The notes beneath the pieces are model-generated. The model saw nothing but the letters and a program-made list of their open reading frames with translations. It was not told the origin of the DNA and did not search any database. A stretch of 64,000 bases of DNA from CAYYFX01 sp046330135 (lineage in GTDB: Bacteria > ARS69), in contig JAXLTI010000005.1 in NCBI GenBank assembly GCA_046330135.1, forward strand, positions 124,001 to 188,000. Reading direction: 5' to 3'. Position 1 is the first letter of the stretch, and the number at the start of each line of letters is the position of its first letter. Shown here one piece after another: positions 52,428 through 60,980 of the stretch. The translations under genes were made by a program, and so were the position numbers.

Positions 52428-53710
52428 TCCGGGCCGCCCACGCGCTCCGCTGCGCGCTCACGGGGGTCGCTCTCGCCGCGGGGCTCCTCGGCGGCGCGCG
52501 GCCCGCGGCCGCGGACAAGATCCTCGTGCCGATGGACCTGGACCAGCGCGACCATCTGAAGGCGTACGGGCTCGCGTTCTGGAGCCTGCAGCAGGGCGCG
52601 AACGTCGAGTGGCTGCTGAACTACCGCGGCGGCTCGTTCCTGATGGCGGACCTGGAGCTGCTGCGCCGGCGCGCCGCGGTGATGGGCGTGGACTTCGTCG
52701 AGGTGGACGGGGGAGCGGAAGCGCAGATCCGCAGCACCATCGAGCAGGGGAACATGGACTCGGTCCTCCTGGAGAAGGCGCCGCGCGTGGCGGTGTACAC
52801 GCCGCCGGACAAGCAGCCGTGGGACGACGCCGTCACGCTGGCGCTGACCTACGCCGAGATCCCGTACGACAAGATCTGGGACGAGGAAGTGCTCGCCGGC
52901 AAGCTGGCGGACTACGACTGGCTGCATCTCCATCACGAGGACTTCACGGGCCAGTACGGGAAGTTCTACGCGAGCTTCCACACGGCCGCGTGGTACCAGA
53001 CCCAGCAGACGCTCTACGAGAAGCTCGCCCACGAGGCCGGGTTCAAGAAGGTGAGCCAGCACAAGTCCGCGGTGGTGGAAGCGATCCGCGATTACGTCGT
53101 CAACGGGGGCTTTCTTTTCGCGATGTGCTCCGCCACCGACACGTTCGACATCGCGCTCGCGGCGAAAGGCGTGGACATCTGCGGCACCGTCTACGACGGC
53201 GACCCGCCGGACGCGGGCTGCCAGGCACGCCTGGACTACTCGCGGTGCCTCGCGTTCGAGAACTTCAAGATCATCACCGACCCGATGGTCTACGAGTTCT
53301 CCGACATCGACACCTCCGACTACGAGATGGCGCGCGGCCCCGGAGCGGATTTCTTCACGCTCTTCGAGTTCTCGGCGAAGTACGACCCCATTCCCACGAT
53401 GCTCACGCAGTGCCACGTGGGCGTGGTGAACGGGTTCCTCGGGCAGACGTCGGGCTTCGACAAGCGCCTGATCAAGACCGGCGTCACGATCCTCGGCCAG
53501 GTCGAGGGGACGAACGAGGCGCGCTACATCCACGGCAAGCTCGGGCGCGGAACGTGGACGTTCCTCGGCGGCCACGATCCCGAGGACTACCAGCACGCGG
53601 TCGGCGATCCGCCGACGGATCTGACGCGTCACCCGAACTCGCCCGGCTACCGGTTGATCCTCAACAACATCCTCTTCCCGGCCGCGAAGCAGAAGCCGCA
53701 GAAGACGTGA
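52424..53710 (+). CDS. Exported conserved protein of the pseudo-'asparagine synthetase B' family
   Basis: A 428-residue protein with a signal peptide (CALTGVALAAGLLGGARPAA). The mature start (KILVPMDLDQRDHLKAYGLA, then WLLNYRGGSF) matches a Bacteroidetes-type family frequently labelled asparagine synthetase B. Real AsnB features are absent: no N-terminal Cys nucleophile, no SGGxDS PP-loop, and it is exported. Several Cys (MCSAT, DICGT, AGCQA, SRCLA) could form disulfides. The true function is unknown. It ends the coupled DUF2723-TPR unit. Confidence 0.8.
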   Translation: MIRAAHALRCALTGVALAAGLLGGARPAAADKILVPMDLDQRDHLKAYGLAFWSLQQGANVEWLLNYRGGSFLMADLELLRRRAAVMGVDFVEVDGGAEAQIRSTIEQGNMDSVLLEKAPRVAVYTPPDKQPWDDAVTLALTYAEIPYDKIWDEEVLAGKLADYDWLHLHHEDFTGQYGKFYASFHTAAWYQTQQTLYEKLAHEAGFKKVSQHKSAVVEAIRDYVVNGGFLFAMCSATDTFDIALAAKGVDICGTVYDGDPPDAGCQARLDYSRCLAFENFKIITDPMVYEFSDIDTSDYEMARGPGADFFTLFEFSAKYDPIPTMLTQCHVGVVNGFLGQTSGFDKRLIKTGVTILGQVEGTNEARYIHGKLGRGTWTFLGGHDPEDYQHAVGDPPTDLTRHPNSPGYRLILNNILFPAAKQKPQKT

Positions 53711-53895
53711 GCCGCGGCGGCCGCCGTGAGCGGGGATCTCGGCCGGCGCGAAGACCGCCGAGCGCCGAGGCCGGAGCCACTGTCGCCGAGAACCTGACCG
53801 GCCGGGGAGGTTTTGCGTTCCCTCCCTTTCCTTCCGCAGTTTCGCTCAAGTAGACCGCGACCCTTCCCGATTCGCAGACGACGGGGAGGATGGCC

Positions 53896-54597
53896 ATGAG
53901 AGCAATCCTCGGGACGACGCTCGGCGTGGCCGCGCTTCTCGCGAGCCTCGCGCCGGGGGCGCTCTCGGAGCCGGGGGCCGCCGCTTCGTCGGGCACCACG
54001 GTGCAGGGAGTCGTGCTCCGGGCGCCCGCCGAGGCGTCGCGCGCGACCCAGATGGACCGCTATCGCGAGCATCGGGTCAAGGGCAGCGAAGACGCCGTGG
54101 ATCCCGCGGAGTGCAACTGCGATCCGGGAAGGTACGCGGTCGTCTCGCTGACGGGCGACCACCTCCCGCCCATCCGCCTGCCGGTCCAGCCGCCCACGAT
54201 GGCGCAGAAGGATCGGATGTTCGAGCCGTCCGTGCTCGCGGTTCCCGTGGGCGCGACCGTGAAGTTCCCGAACCTCGATCCGTTCTTCCACAACGTGTTC
54301 TCGTACTCGAAGTCGAAGCGCTTCGATCTGGGTCGCTATCCGGCGGGCCAGTCCCAGTCCGTGGTCTTCGACAAGCCCGGCGTCATCTCGGTGTTCTGCG
54401 AGATCCACTATTCCATGCGCGCGTACGTCCACGTGCTCGACACGCCGTACTTCGCCGTGACGGACGACACGAAGCACTTCTCCATTCCCGGCGTGCTCCC
54501 CGGCGCGTACGTGCTCCACGTCTGGCAGGAGAACTTGCCCGAGATCCGCCGCGCGATCACGGTGGGGAACGAGCCCCTCGACCTCCAGATCCAGTGA
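53896..54597 (+). CDS. Periplasmic cupredoxin (type 1 copper protein), methylamine-utilisation-like
   Basis: ATG 53896 is preferred over ATG 53890 because GGGGAGG ends just before the latter. The 233-residue product has a signal peptide and a cupredoxin fold with a full set of type 1 copper ligands: His132 (FFHNVFSYSK) and Cys168, His171 and Met174 (FCEIHYSM). The C-terminal part (FSIPGVLPGAYVLHVWQENL) is a carboxypeptidase-regulatory-like beta sandwich. This arrangement is seen in proteins annotated as methylamine utilisation proteins. The stop overlaps the kinase start, so the copper protein may feed a signal or electrons to that system. Confidence 0.87.
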   Translation: MRAILGTTLGVAALLASLAPGALSEPGAAASSGTTVQGVVLRAPAEASRATQMDRYREHRVKGSEDAVDPAECNCDPGRYAVVSLTGDHLPPIRLPVQPPTMAQKDRMFEPSVLAVPVGATVKFPNLDPFFHNVFSYSKSKRFDLGRYPAGQSQSVVFDKPGVISVFCEIHYSMRAYVHVLDTPYFAVTDDTKHFSIPGVLPGAYVLHVWQENLPEIRRAITVGNEPLDLQIQ

Positions 54598-56366
54598 ACG
54601 TCCGGCACTCGCTCCTCCGGAGCTTCGTGGTCTTCGTCGCGATCGTCGTCGCGACGCTCTCCATCGGCGCGTTCGTGATCACGCAGTCCGTGACGCGCGC
54701 CGGGCTCACCGACCTCTTCCGCCAGCGCTTCGAGCAGGCCGCCCGCGTGCTGGCCCAGTACGGCCGCAGCCACCAGCTCATGCGCATGAACGAGCTCGAG
54801 TCGGTGCTCACGTCGCCGCGCTTCCTCGCGGCGCTCGAGACCGGCGATCCCGCGACCGTCGCGGACAACGTGCCCTCGCACGGCGTCCTCGCGGACGCGG
54901 ATTTCGTGCTCATCACGAGCCCCGCCGGCGACGTGCTGGATCGCTCCCGCGGCATCGACGACGCGATGCTCGCCCGCCTCAGGGCGCTGCCGGCTTCCGC
55001 GGACCCTGCCGCGCTGCCCTTCGTGAACGGCGACCGCGCCTGGGAGCTCGTCGTGGCGCCGGTCGACGCGAACAACGGTCAGACGCTCGGGCGCGTCGTG
55101 ATCGGCACGAGCCTGGAGGAATCGTACGCCGAGGCGCTCCGCGCGCTGACCGGCTTCGAGGTGCTCGTGTCGCTCGGCGATCGCCCGGTGGCGCGGACGG
55201 ATGGCCTGCAACCCGCGCACGGCACGGCGCTCGCCGCGCTGCCGACCCTCGAAGAGGGCCGCGTCGTCCCGGTGGTCCTGGGCGGCGAGAAGGCGCTCGC
55301 GTACCGCGTCGTGGACTCCGAGTCGGGCATCTCCGTCACGTTCGTGGGCTCGGTGGACCGCGCGATCGCGCCGACCATGGCGCGCGTGCAGCGTCTGCTC
55401 CTCCTCCTCGCGGTCTGCGGCTCCGCGCTCGCGGTCGGCGTCGTCTACGTGTTCGCGCGCCGTCGCGTCGGCCGCCAGATCGCCGGGCTCGTGAGCTCCG
55501 CGGAGCGCATCGCGGCCGGCGACCTGGACTTCAGGATCTCCCCGCAGTCCTCCGACGAGCTCGGCTACGTTGCGGGGGAGTTCGAGAAGATGCGCGCGCA
55601 GCTCCGCGCGAACCGCGACGCGCTCGAGGCGGCGCACGTGGAGCGCCTCAACTCGGAGCGCCTCGCGGCGCTCGGGCGAATGGCCACCGGGATCATCCAC
55701 GACTTCAAGAACCCGATGGCGGTCGTGCTCGGTACCGCGGATCTCATCCGCGTGCGCGACGCCGCCAACGAGAAGCTCGGCAAGCAGTGCCACGTGATTC
55801 GCGCGCAGATCGAGCGGATGTCCGCGCTCACCCGCGACGTGCTCGAGTACGCGCGCGGCCACACCGTCCTCGAGCCGGCCACGATCGATCTCGGAGCGTG
55901 GCTCGCGGAGGTCGTGGAAGGTCACCGCGAGGCCGCCACGCGCGCCGGAGTGCGCCTGGCGCTCGAGGCGACGCCGGGGGTCGGCGTGATGATCGACCCG
56001 GGCCGCATGCGCCGGGTCATCGACAATCTGCTGACGAACGCGCGCGAGGCGTCGCGCGTGGGCGACGTCGTCACCGTGGCCGTCCATGCGGCGGCCGCCG
56101 GCGACGTCCGCATCGACGTCCGCGATCAAGGCGTGGGCATCCCGCCGGAGGTCGCGAAGACGCTGTTCGAGCCGTTCGTCACGGCGGGGAAGGAAGGGGG
56201 CTCGGGGCTCGGGCTCGCGATCTCGAAGAAGATCGTCGAGGACCACGGAGCCTCGATCGCGGTGGAGAGCCAGCCGGAGAAGGGCGCCTGCTTCCGCGTC
56301 ACTCTACCGGCCAAGCTGCGCGTCGACGGTGGACGCGAGGCAGTGCGGGAGGAGGTGCTGGCATGA
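54594..56366 (+). CDS. Membrane sensor histidine kinase, HAMP type
   Basis: The GTG start overlaps the cupredoxin stop. The 590-residue protein has membrane segments at about 10-32 (FVVFVAIVVATLSIGAFVI) and 262-287 (LLLLLAVCGSALAVGVVYVF) enclosing a periplasmic sensor of about 230 residues. HAMP lies at about 286-340, the H-box IIHDFKNPMAVVLG with phospho-His at 369, and the ATPase motifs are NLLTNAREAS, DQGVGIPPEV and GSGLGLAISKKI. No receiver gene follows; instead a porin-like gene overlaps by ATGA. The signal and the output partner are unknown. Confidence 0.93.
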   Translation: MNVRHSLLRSFVVFVAIVVATLSIGAFVITQSVTRAGLTDLFRQRFEQAARVLAQYGRSHQLMRMNELESVLTSPRFLAALETGDPATVADNVPSHGVLADADFVLITSPAGDVLDRSRGIDDAMLARLRALPASADPAALPFVNGDRAWELVVAPVDANNGQTLGRVVIGTSLEESYAEALRALTGFEVLVSLGDRPVARTDGLQPAHGTALAALPTLEEGRVVPVVLGGEKALAYRVVDSESGISVTFVGSVDRAIAPTMARVQRLLLLLAVCGSALAVGVVYVFARRRVGRQIAGLVSSAERIAAGDLDFRISPQSSDELGYVAGEFEKMRAQLRANRDALEAAHVERLNSERLAALGRMATGIIHDFKNPMAVVLGTADLIRVRDAANEKLGKQCHVIRAQIERMSALTRDVLEYARGHTVLEPATIDLGAWLAEVVEGHREAATRAGVRLALEATPGVGVMIDPGRMRRVIDNLLTNAREASRVGDVVTVAVHAAAAGDVRIDVRDQGVGIPPEVAKTLFEPFVTAGKEGGSGLGLAISKKIVEDHGASIAVESQPEKGACFRVTLPAKLRVDGGREAVREEVLA

Positions 56367-57499
56367 GGGCACGGGGTTGGGCAGCGCTGCTGGGAATCGC
56401 CGCGATGGCGGCGTCGTCCGCGGCGGCGCAGACGGCGCAGTCCACGGTCTCGCTGGGCGGCGTGGTGGACCTGATCGGGCGGAACGATCAGGTGGACGTG
56501 ACGAACCGGGACTCGTCGGGCGCGTCGTATCTCGACGCGCTGCGAACGACCCTGTTCGTGGACGCGGCGCTGCAGAACAACGTGCAGCTCTTCACGCAGT
56601 TCCTCATCTACGGCTACGGCGACGTGTTCCTCTACGGCGGCTACCTGCGCTTCAAGGACGTCGCCGGCGGTCCGGTCAGCGTGAACGCCGGCCTGATCCC
56701 GACGACCGTGGGCCAGTGGGGACCGCGCGCGCACAGCGACACGAACCCGCTCGTGGGCGTGCCGCTCATGATGAACCACGAGACCTCGCTGACGATCTGG
56801 GCACCCGAGCCGAACGTGGCGGCGCTCCTGGCCGCGCGCGACACCCGCCCACAAGGCGGCGTCCCGATGATCTACGAGAGCTGGTGGAATACCGGGGTGG
56901 AGGCGTACGGGCAGGTCGGCGCGCTCGACTGGTCGGTGGCCGCCATCACCGGGTCGCCGAGCCTCCCCACGCGCGACCGCAACAAGAGCGCGCCGCAAGG
57001 CACGATGCGTCTCGTCTGGAACGCGACCCCGGGCCTCGCCCTGGGCGCCTCGGGCTTCGGGGGGCAGTGGCTCTGGTACGACCTGCCGGGGATGGCCGCC
57101 CGCGACGTGACGCACGCGATGAACGTCGGCGCGGGGGCGGACGCGGCCTGGACCGTGCGCTACCTCGAGTTCCACGCCGAGGCTCTCTACGAGCGCTGGG
57201 AGCACCCGGTCCTTCCGACGCTCGCGGCGACGTCGGGCTACCTCGAGGCGAAGTACAAGTTCCATCCGCGCTGGTACGTCGCGGGCCGCGTGGAGACCTT
57301 CCGCCCCGACCAGATCCGCGACGACGCCGGCAACCTCGTGCGCTGGGACTACCCGGTGAATCGCGCCGAGTACGGCCTCGGATTCCACCCCACGCCCGGG
57401 GTCACGATCAAGGGCGTGGTGCAGAGCAACCGCTTCGTGGGCGGCGCGGACTCGCTGGACGAGAACCACTACATCGTTCAGCTTTCGGCGCGCTTCTGA
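56363..57499 (+). CDS. Porin-like outer-membrane beta-barrel protein
   Basis: The ATG overlaps the kinase stop. A signal peptide (WAALLGIAAMAASSAAAQ) precedes a 378-residue product built of amphipathic strands with Gly, Tyr and Trp, ending in an aromatic (VQLSARF), as barrel proteins do for recognition by BamA. Features such as LFTQFLIYGYGDVFLYGGYL and VNAGLIPTTVGQWGPRAHSD resemble porins of the phosphate-selective or OprB-like shape, but I cannot name the family. Coupling to a copper protein and a kinase suggests a regulated channel. Confidence 0.8.
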   Translation: MRARGWAALLGIAAMAASSAAAQTAQSTVSLGGVVDLIGRNDQVDVTNRDSSGASYLDALRTTLFVDAALQNNVQLFTQFLIYGYGDVFLYGGYLRFKDVAGGPVSVNAGLIPTTVGQWGPRAHSDTNPLVGVPLMMNHETSLTIWAPEPNVAALLAARDTRPQGGVPMIYESWWNTGVEAYGQVGALDWSVAAITGSPSLPTRDRNKSAPQGTMRLVWNATPGLALGASGFGGQWLWYDLPGMAARDVTHAMNVGAGADAAWTVRYLEFHAEALYERWEHPVLPTLAATSGYLEAKYKFHPRWYVAGRVETFRPDQIRDDAGNLVRWDYPVNRAEYGLGFHPTPGVTIKGVVQSNRFVGGADSLDENHYIVQLSARF

Positions 57500-57862
57500 C
57501 CGGGCCGCCCGGCCGAGGCGCTTCGTGGGGGGCGGGAATCCTTCCCTCGCGCTAGGAACCGAAGCGGACTGACATCATTCCGCCGGATCGGGCGCCTTCG
57601 GCTTTCTTCACTTGACGCTCGACGGTAGGTCCTCTACGAAAGGCGCGTCTTGCTACCCCTCGGGCGGATCGACGGAGGTGGGGCTGCGGCGGACCCGGGC
57701 GTCGGCTGAGCTGCCGACGAGAGGCTGCGCAAGCGCTCCAGCCATCTCTCCGGATGCGGGTGCAGGCGCGTTGCGTCCTCGCCCGCCTCCGGAGGGTCGC
57801 CGGGTCCCGTCGAAGGATCGCACTGAGCGGGCGGGTCCTCGCCGTGTGAGGGGGTACGTTCG
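57500..57862 (+). other. Intergenic region with promoter and long structured leader
   Basis: 363 bases without a convincing gene. It contains a promoter (57612-57640) and a leader of about 210 bases with a perfect 7-bp hairpin (57700-57706 with 57713-57719) and several GC-rich pairing stretches before the zinc-ribbon gene. A 106-codon frame beginning at the -35 box has no family features and is not called. Confidence 0.6.
57612..57640 (+). promoter_or_regulatory. Promoter upstream of the zinc-ribbon gene
   Basis: TTGACG, 17 bases, TACGAA. Confidence 0.55.
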
Positions 57863-58075
57863 ATGGAAGAAGCGGACGAGCGAGAGGGGTTGGGCTGGCC
57901 GCCTTGCCAGGCCTGCGATACGGGAATCTTGATCCCGCTGAGCGACTACGGGCGGGAAGGCGCCCCGATCCGCTACAAGGCCTGGGTGTGCACGAACCCC
58001 GATTGCGGGTTCCACTTGAGGATCGACAACGGGGAGATCTCGATCGGTCGGGTGATCGGCCGCTCCCAGAAGTAG
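57863..58075 (+). CDS. Small zinc-ribbon protein, 70 residues
   Basis: ATG 57863 has GAGGGGG upstream. Two Cys pairs, Cys15/Cys18 (PCQACD) and Cys43/Cys48 (WVCTNPDCGF), would bind one zinc ion. The Cys knuckles and the strands between them (IRYKAWVCTN and GFHLRID) are those of a zinc ribbon as seen in many small DNA-, RNA- or protein-binding factors. Function unknown. It stands alone, 236 bases before the Nnr gene, behind a long leader. Confidence 0.7.
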   Translation: MEEADEREGLGWPPCQACDTGILIPLSDYGREGAPIRYKAWVCTNPDCGFHLRIDNGEISIGRVIGRSQK

Positions 58076-58311
58076 CTGTTTCCGCGCCGGGTCATGGAAC
58101 CTGGACGGGGAAACGGACGTTCGTTCATTATGATCAGGCGTCGGGTTCCCTGCTGACGCCGCCGGCAAACCCGCGCTCGGGCGGTGCGCGCACGAAGCGG
58201 GGGTCAAGGCGCTTCCCTCCCGGTCCGAGAATTGGTTGACGGATGACGTTCCGCCGCACCCCACCTGTCCTGAGATCCTGGGGCGGCTCGTCTCCCGGAG
58301 GGAGTCGCACC

Positions 58312-59919
58312 GTGCGCGTCGTGACCGCCTCGGAGATGAGGGAGATCGACCGGCGCGCGATCGAGGAGTGCGGCGTCCCGAGCCTCGATCTGATGGAACG
58401 CGCCGGTGCCGGCGCGGCCCAGGTCATCGCCTCCAGCGGATTGGCGAAGGGCGACAAGGTCGTCGTCCTGTGCGGGAAGGGCAACAACGGCGGCGACGGC
58501 TTCGTGGCCGCGCGCTACCTCCGCGACTGGGGCGCCGACGTCACCTGCTGGACGATCGGCGAGCGCGACGAGCTCAGCTCGGATGCCCTCCGGAACCTCG
58601 TCACCGCCGAGGACAACGGCGTGAAGGTGCGGCCGTTCCGTCCCGGCGAGACCGACGACGAGATCATCACTCAGCTCGCCGAGGCGAAGGTCGCCGTGGA
58701 CGCGCTGCTCGGGACGGGCGCCGCGGGCCGGCTGCGCGATCCCATCCGGTCGCTCACGCGCCTGTTGAACCTCTCGCCCGCGCGGGTCTACGCGCTCGAC
58801 ATGCCGACCGGCATGAACGCCGACTCCGGCGAGGTGGACCCCGACTGCGTCCGCTCCGCGATGACGATCACCTTCGGCTTCCCGAAGCGCGGGCTCTACA
58901 CCTTGCCCGGTCGCGACCTCTGCGGGGACATCACCGTCGTGGATCTCGGCTATCCCGAGAGCCTCGTCGAGCCCGGCACGGGCGTCCTCCTGTGGCAGGA
59001 CGTGCGCGGCATGCTGCCGTACCGCGATCCGCGCGGTCACAAGGGAACGTTCGGCCTCGTCGTCGTCATCGCGGGCTCGCGCGGAATGATCGGCGCCGCC
59101 TGCCTCGCCGCGGAAGCGGCGCTCCGCTCGGGCGCGGGCCTCGTGAAGCTGCTCGTGCCGAACGCCGTCGCGGACCTCTGCGCGACGAAGCTGACGGAGG
59201 TCATGGTGCACGGGCTGCCCAGCACGAAGGCGGGGACCTTCTCCGCGGAGGCGGTCGCCGCCGCGATGCCGTTCGTCGATGAGGCCGACGCCGTCCTCCT
59301 GGGTCCGGGGCTCTCGTCCGCGGCGCCCGCGCAGCGCTTCGTGCGCTCGCTCCTCCCGCGCATCGACAAGCCGCTCGTCCTCGATGCGGACGGCCTGAAC
59401 GCGCTCCGCCCGCGGGATCGCCGGCCCTGGGCGCAGGTCCGTTCCGTGCCGGCCATCCTCACGCCGCACCCCGGCGAGCTTTCGCGGCTCATCAACCGCC
59501 GCATTCGCGAGATCGTGCACGACACCACCGGCATCGCGCGCGACGCGGCTGCCCGCTTCGGTTGCGAGCTGATCCTGAAGGGCGCTCCCTCCGCCGTCGC
59601 GTCCCCGGACGGCATCGTGGACCTCTGCTCGCTGGGCAACGACGGGATGGCCACCGGCGGCTCCGGCGACGTCCTCTCGGGGCTTCTCGCCGGCCTCCTC
59701 GCGCAGGGCTACGACGCCGGGACCGCGGCGCGCGTGGGCGTCATGGTGCACGGCCGGGCGGGAGACCTCTGCCGCACGGAGCTCGGCCGGCGCGGGATGA
59801 TCGCGGGGGACATCCTCCGCTGCATCCCGTACGCTTGGCGCGAGCTCGAAGCGCCCGAGGAGTCCGACGACTCCCCCTCCGGCGAGGATGAGATCCGCAC
59901 GACCGACGAAGAAGAGTGA
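58312..59919 (+). CDS. nnr: Bifunctional NAD(P)HX epimerase/dehydratase
   Basis: A 535-residue repair enzyme for hydrated NADH and NADPH. The N-terminal epimerase part shows SEMREIDRRAIEECG, VVLCGKGNNGGDGFVAARYL, VDALLGTG and DMPTGMNADSGEV. The C-terminal ADP-dependent dehydratase shows GTFGLVVVIAGS, LTPHPGELSRL, LILKGAPSAV and NDGMATGGSGDVLSGLLAGL. GTG 58312 with GGAGGGAG upstream is preferred to the longer start at 58243, which adds 23 residues before the conserved region. The stop overlaps the thiL start. Confidence 0.95.
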   Translation: MRVVTASEMREIDRRAIEECGVPSLDLMERAGAGAAQVIASSGLAKGDKVVVLCGKGNNGGDGFVAARYLRDWGADVTCWTIGERDELSSDALRNLVTAEDNGVKVRPFRPGETDDEIITQLAEAKVAVDALLGTGAAGRLRDPIRSLTRLLNLSPARVYALDMPTGMNADSGEVDPDCVRSAMTITFGFPKRGLYTLPGRDLCGDITVVDLGYPESLVEPGTGVLLWQDVRGMLPYRDPRGHKGTFGLVVVIAGSRGMIGAACLAAEAALRSGAGLVKLLVPNAVADLCATKLTEVMVHGLPSTKAGTFSAEAVAAAMPFVDEADAVLLGPGLSSAAPAQRFVRSLLPRIDKPLVLDADGLNALRPRDRRPWAQVRSVPAILTPHPGELSRLINRRIREIVHDTTGIARDAAARFGCELILKGAPSAVASPDGIVDLCSLGNDGMATGGSGDVLSGLLAGLLAQGYDAGTAARVGVMVHGRAGDLCRTELGRRGMIAGDILRCIPYAWRELEAPEESDDSPSGEDEIRTTDEEE

Positions 59920-60980
59920 AGCTCTCCGATCTCGGGGAAGACGCCTTGCTCTCGCTCCTCCGCGACTGGACGGAGTCGGCATCCGCGCACGTCCGGCTCG
60001 GACCGGGCGACGACGCGGCGATCCTCGCCCCCCTCGGCGAGCGCGAGATCGTGGTCTCCACGGACGCGTGGGTGGACGGCGTGCACTTCTCGCGCGAGTA
60101 TCTCGCCCCCGACGAGATCGGTCAGCGCGCCATGGCGGGCTCGCTCTCGGATCTCGCGGCGATGGGGGCGGACGGCGTGGCGGCGTTCGTGAACGTCCAC
60201 GCGCCGCCCGACACGTCGGTCGATTTCGTCCGCCAGGTGTACGTGGGCATGGCGCGCGTCGCGGACGCGTGCGGGGTCGCGATCGCGGGAGGGGACACGG
60301 TGCGCGGGCCGCTCGCCTTCGACGTCACGGTGATCGGTGCGGCTCCTCCGGGTCAGGCGATCCGCCGGGACGGCGCGCAATTCGGCGACGTGGTCTGCGT
60401 GAGCGGAGAGCTGGGCGGCGCGGAAGCGGGCCGGCGCATCCTCGCGAAGCAGGTTCCGGACGAGGTTCCGCCGCAGCTCGCCGCCGAGGCGGAGTCCGTG
60501 CACCGAACGCCGCGTCCCCGCTTCGACGTCGCGCGACTCGTGACCTCGCTGGAGCGCCGCACGGTGGACCTCGCGCGGAAGCGCGAGACGAGGGAGCCGG
60601 TGCGACCCACCGCGATGATGGACGTGAGCGACGGCCTCGGGATCGACCTCACGCGGCTGTGCGAAGCGAGCGGCGTGGGCTGTCGCATCGAGGATCGCAG
60701 CATCCCGGTGAACGGCGCGGCCCGAAGGCTCGCGCGCCTGGACGGCCACCGCGAGAGCCAACTCGCGCTCGGCGGCGGCGAGGACTTCGAGCTGCTGTTC
60801 ACCATGCCCGCGAAGGACGTCGACGTGTTGATGGAGGCCGCACAGCGCGCGTCGATGCGCATCACGTCGATCGGCGTGATCACCACGCTCGACGAGGGAC
60901 GCGTGCTCGTGCTCGAGAACGGCGACGAAGTGCCGCTCGCGGCCGCGGGCTGGGACCACTTCCGGGGGAGCGCGTCGTGA
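59916..60980 (+). CDS. thiL: Thiamine-monophosphate kinase ThiL
   Basis: A 354-residue enzyme phosphorylating thiamine phosphate to the diphosphate cofactor. Motifs are GPGDDAAILAP, VVSTDAWVDGVHF, GSLSDLAAMGA, AIAGGDTVRGP and, near the end, LALGGGEDFELLFT and TAMMDVSDGLGIDL. The start (GTG) overlaps the Nnr stop, and its stop overlaps the next gene. Confidence 0.96.
   Translation: MKLSDLGEDALLSLLRDWTESASAHVRLGPGDDAAILAPLGEREIVVSTDAWVDGVHFSREYLAPDEIGQRAMAGSLSDLAAMGADGVAAFVNVHAPPDTSVDFVRQVYVGMARVADACGVAIAGGDTVRGPLAFDVTVIGAAPPGQAIRRDGAQFGDVVCVSGELGGAEAGRRILAKQVPDEVPPQLAAEAESVHRTPRPRFDVARLVTSLERRTVDLARKRETREPVRPTAMMDVSDGLGIDLTRLCEASGVGCRIEDRSIPVNGAARRLARLDGHRESQLALGGGEDFELLFTMPAKDVDVLMEAAQRASMRITSIGVITTLDEGRVLVLENGDEVPLAAAGWDHFRGSAS

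Noticed and set aside
52424..53710. Asparagine synthetase
   Set aside because: No catalytic Cys at the N-terminus, no SGGxDS loop, and a signal peptide is present.
57612..57932. 106-codon frame over the zinc-ribbon leader
   Set aside because: It begins inside the -35 box, overlaps the zinc-ribbon gene in another frame and is Arg/Pro/Ser-rich without features.
58265..58311. TPP riboswitch ahead of the nnr-thiL operon (CTGAGA at about 58270)
   Set aside because: Only the CTGAGA fragment is present; the partner stem motifs are missing and it lies too close to the start.
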